Assembly: GCA_029861085.1 (NCBI GenBank)
Contig: JAOUAE010000076.1
Span: 1 to 6,429 of the forward strand
DNA: 6,429 nucleotides
Direction of reading: 5' to 3'
From: Candidatus Nitrosopumilus sp.
GTDB lineage: Archaea > Thermoproteota > Nitrososphaeria > Nitrososphaerales > Nitrosopumilaceae
A model generated the notes under the pieces. The model saw only the letters and a list, made by a program, of their open reading frames with translations, was not told the origin of the DNA and did not search any database. Positions 1 to 4,843 of this stretch are shown piece by piece (the first letter of the stretch is position 1; every line of letters begins with the position of its first letter). Position numbers and translations under genes: made by a program.

Positions 1-1290
1 CCATACGTAATCAAGCTTGGAACAAATACGCTACATAAAGTTGGAAATATCTCCGGCAATCTTTATGCCATTGCCACAATAGGAAGTATTTTTGGCACAT
101 TTCTAACTGTGTTTGTCTTAATTCCAAACATTGCAGTGAATCAGATAATTTTTGGTTTGGGAATTGCATTAATTGCAAGCTCTCTAATTGGTCTCAAGGC
201 ATCTCCCAAAACTATTGCCGTTGCAGTTGTAATGATTTTGATACTTCCTTTGTCTTCATTACCTGTAAACACAATCTCACACAATGGGAAACTAATCTAT
301 GAAAAAGAGACACCCTTTAGTCATTTGGACATTATTGAATATGGAAATAATATCAGCATGTATCTTGATGGCATGAGGCACAGCTCAATGAATACCAAGG
401 ATTCACTTGATCTGGTAATAGACTATACTGAATACTTTCATCTAGGAATGCTGTTTAATCCTGAAGCCACCGATATTTTGTTTGTAGGCGGAGGAGGGTT
501 TACTGGCCCAAAAAATTTTCTTGAATTGTATCCTGATACTAAAATAGATGCAATCGAAATTGACGCAGATGTGATTAATGCAGCAGAGACGTTCTTTGGT
601 CTGGAGAAAAATGATCCAAGACTTCAGATATTCAACGATGACGCACGAAAGCACCTATCCACTTTTGAGAAGAAGTATGACCTGATTGTTCTGGATGCAT
701 ATGCATCAAACTATGTGCCCTATCATTTGATGACTCAGGAATTCTTTCAAACAGTTGAAAAAAGATTGGAACCAGACGGCGTTGTGGTGTCCAATGTCAT
801 CGGTTCTATAGAAGGGAATAATTCTCAGCTGGTCAGGGCAATGTACAAGACAATGAAGGAAACGTTTCCAGTATCATATATTTTCCCCACAGAAGATAGA
901 ACAACAAACGTGCAAAATATCATGATAGTCTCATCAAACCAGCCATATGAATTTGACAGATTGACCCTTTTGGAGATGGCAAAAAACAGTCCTGCAGACT
1001 ATCTTGTTGATGAGCTAAGCAAGCAAGCGCACTTCTATCAGGGAATAGTTGATACATCAGATGTTCCATTTTTGACTGACCAATACAATCCATCTGAATC
1101 TCTTATCAACCCCCTTACCAGCAAAATATACGTACAAGAATTTCAGGATGAAAAAATAGAAAAGAAAGAACATCGGGAGGATTCAGTCAATTTAGGATTG
1201 GGTGTAGGGTTAACTGTTGTTGCAGGGATCTGGTTGATCTATTTTAAAAAGAGAATATGGAATTCTGAAATATCCTCTTCAACTAATTAG
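1..1290 (+). CDS. Spermidine synthase-like membrane protein, 5' end outside window
   Basis: The reading frame is open from the first base, so the N-terminus lies upstream. The GTG at 109 is internal to a hydrophobic segment and is not a convincing start. About 429 residues are visible. The first ~90 form two or three membrane segments, with a stretch (GNLYAIATIGSIFG) typical of the fused MFS/spermidine-synthase family. A Rossmann-type methyltransferase-like domain follows: a glycine-rich loop GGGGFTGP (nt 487-510), an acidic nucleoside-binding motif AIEIDADV (nt 550-573), NDDAR (nt 634-648) and LDAYAS with the conserved Asp (nt 691-708). A last membrane helix (nt ~1195-1245) precedes a basic tail. 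Family members transfer an aminopropyl group from decarboxylated S-adenosylmethionine, but membrane-fused members are mostly untested. The loop reads GGGG where classical enzymes have GGGDG, so polyamine synthase activity is uncertain. It is co-directional with the next gene but separated from it by a promoter. Confidence 0.85.
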   Translation, partial: PYVIKLGTNTLHKVGNISGNLYAIATIGSIFGTFLTVFVLIPNIAVNQIIFGLGIALIASSLIGLKASPKTIAVAVVMILILPLSSLPVNTISHNGKLIYEKETPFSHLDIIEYGNNISMYLDGMRHSSMNTKDSLDLVIDYTEYFHLGMLFNPEATDILFVGGGGFTGPKNFLELYPDTKIDAIEIDADVINAAETFFGLEKNDPRLQIFNDDARKHLSTFEKKYDLIVLDAYASNYVPYHLMTQEFFQTVEKRLEPDGVVVSNVIGSIEGNNSQLVRAMYKTMKETFPVSYIFPTEDRTTNVQNIMIVSSNQPYEFDRLTLLEMAKNSPADYLVDELSKQAHFYQGIVDTSDVPFLTDQYNPSESLINPLTSKIYVQEFQDEKIEKKEHREDSVNLGLGVGLTVVAGIWLIYFKKRIWNSEISSSTN

Positions 1291-1305
1291 AAGACTAAAA
1301 GGAAT

Positions 1306-1319
1306 TTTACATTTGTAAA
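1306..1319 (+). promoter_or_regulatory. Palindromic operator, copy 1 (upstream of DsbA-like gene)
   Basis: The sequence TTTACATTTGTAAA is a perfect 6-bp inverted repeat with a 2-nt centre. The same element occurs at 2417, 3442 and 6029, each time just upstream of a promoter. Here it lies 15 nt after the preceding stop codon and 41 nt before the favoured TTG start at 1361. Its core TACA-NN-TGTA matches the bacterial cop box. Which protein binds it is unknown. Confidence 0.8.
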
Positions 1320-1325
1320 GTACAG

Positions 1326-1337
1326 TTAATAAATAAA
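1326..1337 (+). promoter_or_regulatory. TATA-like box of the DsbA-like gene
   Basis: An A/T-only run (TTAATAAATAAA) begins 6-9 nt after the operator, as at the other three sites. Archaeal transcription starts about 24-26 nt downstream of the box centre, here around 1357-1360. That favours TTG 1361 as an almost leaderless start over TTG 1352. Confidence 0.55.
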
Positions 1338-1360
1338 TCAAGACTTGACTTTTGATATTC

Positions 1361-2146
1361 TTGGCAGAAATTGAATCATCTGAAAACAATACAGTTGTTC
1401 AGAAATCACATAATGGAAAACTGATAATTGGAATTATTGCTGCAGTTGGCATCGCAGCATTTTTTGGAGGTTATGTATTTGCAACTGAGACTGCAGAACC
1501 CAAACAGATGATCATACAAGAGTCATCTGAAATTCTTGGAAATACTCAACCGCCGCAAGTAGCAACACAAGGTCCATCAGAACTACCAAGAATCATCTCA
1601 TCCGATGACGATCCGATAAGAGGAAACTCTGATGCTAAATTTACAATCGTGGAATTTTCAGACTTTCAGTGCCCTTTTTGTGCAAAATTCCATTCAGAAA
1701 CGCTGCCACTGCTGATGGAAAACTACATCGACAATGGCAAGGTCAATTTGGTGTTCAGAGATTTTCCAATTGAAAGCATTCATCCAAATGCAGTTCCTGC
1801 AGCTCATGCCTCAGAATGTGCAGATGACCAAGGAAAATTCTGGGAGATGCACGACATGATATTTGAGAACCAAAGAAACTGGCAGAATATTGAGGTCCTT
1901 CAATCATTGGATTTGTTCAAAAAATATGCCATTGAGATAGGAGTTGATGAGGATGAATTTGACTCTTGCATGTCAACTGCAAAGCATATTGACGAGATTA
2001 GAAAAGATCTTCAGGATGGTCAAGCCTATGGCGTGACTGGTACCCCTGGATTTTTTGTAGGCAATGAGGATGTAGGATTTACAAAAATAATAGGTGCTCA
2101 GCCTTTCTCTTCGTTTCAAAGAGTGATAGAGGGTTTAGAAGGGTAG
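1361..2146 (+). CDS. DsbA-family thiol:disulfide oxidoreductase, membrane-anchored
   Basis: This protein probably forms or shuffles disulfide bonds outside the cytoplasmic membrane. Residues are numbered from the alternative TTG at 1352 (264 aa); from 1361 the protein has 261. A short cytoplasmic N-terminus leads to one membrane helix (about 23-44) and a polar Ser/Pro/Gln-rich linker (45-90). The DsbA-like thioredoxin fold has its active site CPFC at 107-110, in the context SDFQCPFCAKFH, and a cis-proline loop TGTPGFF near 229-235. Two further cysteines (156, 206) could form a structural disulfide. No Shine-Dalgarno sequence is visible and no ATG exists before the membrane helix. TTG 1361 fits the TATA spacing best, but 1352 cannot be excluded. 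The operator at 1306 ties it to the CcdA operon and HtrA. It overlaps the opposing His-rich gene by 12 bp. DsbA-like paralogues are common in thaumarchaea, and the substrates cannot be read from sequence. Confidence 0.9.
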   Translation: MAEIESSENNTVVQKSHNGKLIIGIIAAVGIAAFFGGYVFATETAEPKQMIIQESSEILGNTQPPQVATQGPSELPRIISSDDDPIRGNSDAKFTIVEFSDFQCPFCAKFHSETLPLLMENYIDNGKVNLVFRDFPIESIHPNAVPAAHASECADDQGKFWEMHDMIFENQRNWQNIEVLQSLDLFKKYAIEIGVDEDEFDSCMSTAKHIDEIRKDLQDGQAYGVTGTPGFFVGNEDVGFTKIIGAQPFSSFQRVIEGLEG

Positions 2147-2353
2147 ATGAGCATTGATAAAACTAAACACTGAAAATATCACTTCTTCAAACGTGTGAAC
2201 TATGAAATTTTCTTGAAACACTTCATCATGTATGTCATGTGAATGTGATTCCATAAGATCAATGGTTGCATGAGGGTGAGCATCTGCAGTAGATGCCATA
2301 CCAATGACAAAAACAAAAGCAATCAAGATTCCAAAAAATGTAAAATATTTCAT
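2135..2353 (-). CDS. Small secreted His-rich protein of unknown function
   Basis: This is a 72-residue protein with a clear Sec-type signal sequence: a hydrophobic stretch over residues 4-20 ending in STADA-H, with likely cleavage after Ala25. The mature part is about 47 residues and contains seven histidines, mostly clustered in HPHATIDLMESHSHDIHDE (26-44), with acidic residues between them. This composition suggests extracellular binding of a transition metal. The C-terminal half (FEEVIFSVFSFINAHLPF) is hydrophobic/amphipathic and could associate with the membrane. It has no cysteine. The ATG at 2353 has a TATA-like AGTTAAAATG about 28 nt upstream, consistent with a leaderless transcript. 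The palindrome at 2417-2430 lies farther upstream and may or may not act on it. I do not recognise a named family. The signal peptide and metal-rich neighbourhood argue that it is real, although it is short and overlaps the DsbA-like gene by 12 bp. Confidence 0.68.
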   Translation of the reverse strand: MKYFTFFGILIAFVFVIGMASTADAHPHATIDLMESHSHDIHDEVFQENFIVHTFEEVIFSVFSFINAHLPF

Positions 2354-2375
2354 AGGTTTCTCATCATTTCAACAT

Positions 2376-2386
2376 CATTTTAACTT
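2376..2386 (-). promoter_or_regulatory. Possible TATA box of the His-rich gene
   Basis: On the minus strand AAGTTAAAATG is centred about 28 nt before ATG 2353, the usual distance for a leaderless archaeal start. It lacks the 9-nt operator spacing seen for the other promoters. Confidence 0.4.
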
Positions 2387-2416
2387 TTGAAAATTCTTAC
2401 CATTTGACTTGAATAA

Positions 2417-2430
2417 TTTACAAATGTAAA
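2417..2430 (+). promoter_or_regulatory. Palindromic operator, copy 2 (upstream of Cys-rich gene)
   Basis: TTTACAAATGTAAA is a perfect 6-bp inverted repeat with centre AA. It lies in the divergent gap between the His-rich gene (64 nt away) and the Cys-rich gene (43 nt between operator and ATG). The following 9 nt and TATA box match copy 3 closely, so the primary target is the rightward gene. Confidence 0.8.
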
Positions 2431-2439
2431 GTCCAGATG

Positions 2440-2448
2440 TTAAGTATC
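2440..2448 (+). promoter_or_regulatory. TATA-like box of the Cys-rich gene
   Basis: TTAAGTATC begins exactly 9 nt after operator copy 2 and is identical to the box at 3465 in front of the CcdA gene. Its centre is about 30 nt before ATG 2474, implying a leader of only a few nucleotides. Confidence 0.6.
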
Positions 2449-2466
2449 TTGTAAAAACTTGTAAAA
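2448..2466 (+). repeat. Tandem CTTGTAAAA repeat at 10-bp spacing
   Basis: CTTGTAAAA occurs at 2448-2456 and again at 2458-2466, one helical turn apart, between the TATA box and the start codon. Each copy contains the TGTAAA half-site of the palindromic operator, so they may be extra half-sites. Chance in AT-rich DNA is possible. Confidence 0.5.
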
Positions 2467-2473
2467 TAACAAC

Positions 2474-2695
2474 ATGGTAAATGTGTGCAAAGGAACCTGC
2501 ATTAGGTTCAAGGCAATCGGATACAAGGGACGACATAGATATGAAGATGGGCAGAAACTTTGTCCAGTATGTGCAGAATTTCTAACGTATGCTGGCATTC
2601 GATGTCCTTGCTGCAGTGTAAAATTACGAAGTACACCCAGAGGCAATAAGTCTAGAAAAGAAATCCATGAAAAAAGAAAATGTGTCTGGCATTGA
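2474..2695 (+). CDS. Small Cys-rich zinc-ribbon-like protein
   Basis: This is a 73-residue basic protein with eight cysteines, at positions 5, 9, 30, 33, 44, 46, 47 and 70. The arrangement CKGTC, then CPVC, then CPCC looks like a treble-clef or zinc-ribbon metal site. The C-terminal third is rich in Arg and Lys (KLRSTPRGNKSRKEIHEKRK), which would suit nucleic acid contact. There is no signal peptide, so it is presumably cytoplasmic. From memory it resembles a small conserved thaumarchaeal family with the pattern CKGxC...GQKxCxxC...CPCC; I cannot confirm this without a search. The function is unknown; zinc-dependent nucleic acid binding or cytoplasmic metal buffering are both possible. ATG 2474 is the first start after the promoter and has no Shine-Dalgarno sequence. 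It shares the 1306/3442/6029 operator. It converges on the Met-rich gene with a 12-nt gap. Confidence 0.85.
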   Translation: MVNVCKGTCIRFKAIGYKGRHRYEDGQKLCPVCAEFLTYAGIRCPCCSVKLRSTPRGNKSRKEIHEKRKCVWH

Positions 2696-2707
2696 GTCTT
2701 AAAAATA

Positions 2708-3418
2708 TTATTTCATTGATTGGTGTATCTGATGACTTGACATAAGTTCCCGCATCTCAGTCATGTGATTCTGCATTAGTTTTGTCATTTGTAAGTTAAA
2801 CTCTTCTTCAGTTAATTCTGAAGACAGTAATTGCTGCATTTCACCTACATGCTTTGACATGGTTTGAATCATTTTTTCTTTTGTTTCAGGATTCTGCATC
2901 ATTTGCATCATCATGTCATGATTCATCATTCCCTGCATTCCAGAACCCATCGTGTCTCCAGTCATGTTATTCATCATCATATCCGTGCCCATCATAGCCA
3001 TCATCTGCTGCATGGCCTCTTGATTTTCTGTCATGTGACCTAGCATCTGTAATCGTATGGTGGGGTCTTCAATTATTGTAAACATCATTTGCATTGCAAA
3101 ATCATGATTGTTCCTCATCATAATTCCCATTTCTTCGGCATGTTGAGTATTTTGCATCCATATTCGCATTGCCTCTGGATCTTGCGTGATTGATTCCATC
3201 ATTTGGTTTCGAATTTCAGGATTTTCTAAAATTTGATTCATCATCTGTTCACTGAATTGAGGATCATTCATCATTGCTTGTTGGTTGCTTATCATCATGT
3301 TACCAGAATGTGTTGAACCCGCAAATGCAACATAGCCAAATGCCAATCCTACAAGAAACATTCCAACGGCAATTCCTATCACCATATTCTGACTGGTCAA
3401 TACGAATTTCACTAACAT
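2708..3418 (-). CDS. Secreted or membrane-anchored methionine-rich protein, likely metal-binding
   Basis: This protein of 236 residues (from ATG 3418) contains about 48 methionines (20%) and no cysteine. One hydrophobic N-terminal segment (about 12-34) acts as a signal peptide or anchor and exports the rest. The exported part has clustered Met (MM, MMM, MMxMM) with scattered His, a composition that in envelope proteins usually serves Cu(I) or Ag(I) binding. A loose repeat of about 15-20 residues recurs, built on an acidic or Asn residue plus Pro followed by MM: ENPEIRNQMM, QDPEAMRIWM, EDPTIRLQML, QNPETKEKMI. It recalls the Met- and NP-rich helical STI1-type repeats, which is a resemblance only. 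The start is uncertain: the divergent promoter sits so close that TTG 3400 or ATG 3385 (at the membrane segment) may be the true start. It shares an intergenic operator with the CcdA operon. No named family is recognised. Confidence 0.87.
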   Translation of the reverse strand: MLVKFVLTSQNMVIGIAVGMFLVGLAFGYVAFAGSTHSGNMMISNQQAMMNDPQFSEQMMNQILENPEIRNQMMESITQDPEAMRIWMQNTQHAEEMGIMMRNNHDFAMQMMFTIIEDPTIRLQMLGHMTENQEAMQQMMAMMGTDMMMNNMTGDTMGSGMQGMMNHDMMMQMMQNPETKEKMIQTMSKHVGEMQQLLSSELTEEEFNLQMTKLMQNHMTEMRELMSSHQIHQSMK

Positions 3419-3423
3419 GAATC

Positions 3424-3432
3424 CATATTAAA
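3424..3432 (-). promoter_or_regulatory. Possible TATA box of the Met-rich gene
   Basis: Read leftward, TTTAATATG follows the palindrome at 3442 after 9 nt, mirroring the geometry on the other side. It is only about 10 nt from ATG 3418, so transcription would start near 3404, inside the longest frame, and favour a downstream start. Confidence 0.45.
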
Positions 3433-3441
3433 AATAGGTGT

Positions 3442-3455
3442 TTTACAATTGTAAA
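3442..3455 (+). promoter_or_regulatory. Palindromic operator, copy 3 (divergent Met-rich / CcdA promoters)
   Basis: TTTACAATTGTAAA is fully self-complementary over all 14 bp, the most symmetric copy. It lies between two divergent genes, with a TATA-like box 9 nt away on each side. One bound dimer could therefore control both directions. It ends 37 nt before ATG 3493. Confidence 0.85.
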
Positions 3456-3464
3456 GTTTACCTG

Positions 3465-3473
3465 TTAAGTATC
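3465..3473 (+). promoter_or_regulatory. TATA-like box of the CcdA operon
   Basis: TTAAGTATC starts exactly 9 nt after operator copy 3 and is identical to the box at 2440. Its centre is 24 nt before ATG 3493, which predicts a leaderless transcript starting at the ATG. Confidence 0.65.
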
Positions 3474-3492
3474 AAAGTGTGTGATATGACAC

Positions 3493-4485
3493 ATGTCTTC
3501 TCAAGTACTTGCAAAAAAATCCATGGTGATAATTGCATTTGTTTTATTTTCATTAATCTTTATTGGAATAATATTTTCGCTAGGAACAACTTTTGCAATT
3601 GAGGGAAAAGAGCACACCACATTTCTTTCATGGATAATGATTGCGTATATTGCAGGCTTGTCCATGATTATTTTGCCATGCACCCTGCCTCTTGTATTCA
3701 TAATTGTCCCCCTGAGTATGGGGCAGGGATACAAGAAAGGTCTGTCAATGGCATTGCTTTTTGGTCTGGGTCTGACAATTACCATTGCATCTTACGGAAT
3801 CGCAATTGCGGCAATAGGGCAAAGTGCATCATTGGATCAAGCATCAACCGTAATGTTTCTGATTGCAGGGATTGCAGCATTTGTTTTTGGACTGTCACAG
3901 CTTAAACTGATCTCTCTTAGACTACCATCATATTCTGGCACTCCAAAATTCATACAAAACCGTGGAGAGTACACAAAATCATTTTTCATGGGATTGCTGT
4001 TGGGAAATGCAGGAGTCGGTTGTCCAAATCCCTTGTTTTACTGGCTTTTAATCTACATTGCAGGCACTGGCAGCATCGAGGTAGGTGCATCACTAGGTGT
4101 CGTACACGGAGTAGGAAGGGCAATTCCTTTGATTTTGATGTCAGTTCTTGCAGTAATTGGAATCAATGCAACAAAGAGCCTTACCCTCAAGAGGGAATCA
4201 ATTGAAAGGGCATCTGGTTGGATGCTGATTGTCATCGGGGCATTTTTAATTATTAATGGACTTCCAGAGGGACATGAGTGGTATGAGGAAACATTCATCC
4301 ATCAGGGATGGAACAGTCTGATTGAAATGACTCCAATTCCATCTGAGTTTGAAATGGATGAGCATGATCATGGACATACTGATGTAGGAAATTTCAAGGT
4401 ATTTTACACCGCTTTGCTAGCTGTGCTGATACTAAGCCCAATCTTTGTACGCTCTGTTCGTAAAATCAGGGAGGTGAATGCATGA
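3493..4485 (+). CDS. CcdA/DsbD-type transmembrane thiol-electron transporter
   Basis: This is a 330-residue polytopic membrane protein with about seven hydrophobic segments. It matches the cytochrome c biogenesis/DsbD transmembrane family, which moves reducing equivalents from cytoplasmic thioredoxin across the membrane to exported thiol proteins. The only two cysteines are Cys63, in LPCTLPLVF, and Cys177, in VGCPNPLFYW. Each lies at the start of a membrane segment with nearby prolines, the expected redox pair. A basic loop (137-162) separates the two halves. Before the last helix is a soluble region with a His/Asp cluster (EMDEHDHGHTD, 287-297) and other His (261, 270), which is not part of the core family and could bind metal. 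It is the first gene of an operon whose third gene encodes a mini-thioredoxin, the likely electron donor. Envelope DsbA-like and copper proteins are plausible targets. It is probably leaderless from ATG 3493. Its stop overlaps the next start (ATGA). Confidence 0.9.
   Translation: MSSQVLAKKSMVIIAFVLFSLIFIGIIFSLGTTFAIEGKEHTTFLSWIMIAYIAGLSMIILPCTLPLVFIIVPLSMGQGYKKGLSMALLFGLGLTITIASYGIAIAAIGQSASLDQASTVMFLIAGIAAFVFGLSQLKLISLRLPSYSGTPKFIQNRGEYTKSFFMGLLLGNAGVGCPNPLFYWLLIYIAGTGSIEVGASLGVVHGVGRAIPLILMSVLAVIGINATKSLTLKRESIERASGWMLIVIGAFLIINGLPEGHEWYEETFIHQGWNSLIEMTPIPSEFEMDEHDHGHTDVGNFKVFYTALLAVLILSPIFVRSVRKIREVNA
4469..4477 (+). promoter_or_regulatory. Strong Shine-Dalgarno sequence for the YHS gene
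   Basis: GGGAGGTGA lies 4 nt before ATG 4482, inside the end of the CcdA gene. It is the clearest ribosome binding site in the window. It supports the short downstream frame as a real gene and its translation as an internal operon cistron. Confidence 0.8.
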
Positions 4486-4628
4486 AAGATCCTGTATGTG
4501 GAATGGAAATGGGAGAAAAGGGAGAAGTGTTTTCTCATAACGGAAAAGAATATCGATTTTGCTGCGCTAGTTGCAGATGGGCATTTGAGAATAATCCGGA
4601 ACAGTTTGAAAATGAATCACAAGATTGA
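4482..4628 (+). CDS. 48-residue YHS/TRASH-like metal-binding protein
   Basis: This very short gene starts at an ATG overlapping the CcdA stop (ATGA) and has a strong Shine-Dalgarno sequence. The protein is essentially one YHS domain: DPVCGMEM at 3-10, a strand HNGKEYRFCCASC at 19-31, then WAFENNPEQF at 33-42. The cysteines at 6, 27, 28 and 31 give C-x20-C-x3-C, the TRASH spacing; the regulator at 6044 has the same pattern. YHS domains accompany copper and heavy-metal transporters. In the Sulfolobus cop cluster a small TRASH-domain protein (CopM) is a proposed metallochaperone. By analogy this may be a cytoplasmic copper carrier or buffer, perhaps delivering metal to a transporter or sensor; this is inference. 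There is no signal peptide. Its end overlaps the mini-thioredoxin start by 17 bp, so the two are probably co-translated. Confidence 0.9.
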   Translation: MKDPVCGMEMGEKGEVFSHNGKEYRFCCASCRWAFENNPEQFENESQD

Positions 4629-4842
4629 AATCTTGACCACACCTTCGTGTGGAAATTGTCAGATAGTTGAAAAAATTCTGGATGATATGAAAATATCCTA
4701 TGACGTAATTGATGTCACAGAGAAACCAGAGTACTTGGAAAAATATCCAATTTTCACTGCACCCGGAATTGTAATTGACGATAAATTGGAATTTACAGGC
4801 ATTCCAAAAAAACAAGAATTGCTTGAAAAATTGTCAAGCTAG
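4612..4842 (+). CDS. Mini thioredoxin/glutaredoxin-like protein
   Basis: This 76-residue protein starts at ATG 4612 (MNHKIEILTTPSC). The frame remains open to 4498, but that upstream part is only the other frame of the YHS gene. It has one thioredoxin fold: a first strand KIEILTT, the active site CGNC at 13-16 (PSCGNCQ), a helix, the strand YDVIDV, a cis-proline loop TAPGIVI with Pro51 and a C-terminal helix after FTGIPKKQELLEKL. The size and the G-x-P-x-K-x-E-L-L ending fit glutaredoxin-like or Thioredoxin_3-type small redox proteins. With no export signal it should act in the cytoplasm. Its operon place next to the CcdA-type transporter suggests that it donates electrons to it, or else reduces the YHS or regulator cysteines. 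It overlaps the YHS gene by 17 bp and shows only a weak Shine-Dalgarno sequence. Its stop lies 1 nt from the end of the converging HtrA gene. Confidence 0.88.
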   Translation: MNHKIEILTTPSCGNCQIVEKILDDMKISYDVIDVTEKPEYLEKYPIFTAPGIVIDDKLEFTGIPKKQELLEKLSS

Positions 4843-4843
4843 A

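Noticed and set aside
2440..2646. Minus-strand 68-residue frame across the Cys-rich gene
   Set aside because: It lies antisense to a clear Cys-motif protein and across its promoter, lacks its own promoter and has no recognisable domain.
2699..2709. T-tract terminators in the gap between the Cys-rich and Met-rich genes
   Set aside because: A run of five T on the minus strand follows the Met-rich stop, which could end transcription in archaea. It is short and expected by chance in AT-rich DNA, so it is not listed as a feature.
3501..3785. Minus-strand 94-residue frame inside the CcdA gene
   Set aside because: It is antisense to the hydrophobic coding sequence with its conserved Cys63 motif, and shows no family features.
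3630..4205. Two Cys-rich plus-strand frames (3630-3905 and 4020-4205) inside the CcdA gene
   Set aside because: Both are +1/+2 shadows of a well-supported membrane protein. Their Cys and Trp content is a by-product of the frame shift, and neither has a ribosome binding site.
4498..4611. N-terminal extension of the mini-thioredoxin gene (frame open to ATG 4498)
   Set aside because: The translated extension (MEWKWEKREKCFLITEK...) is the shifted frame of the YHS gene and has no thioredoxin-family character. ATG 4612 starts exactly at the first strand of the fold.
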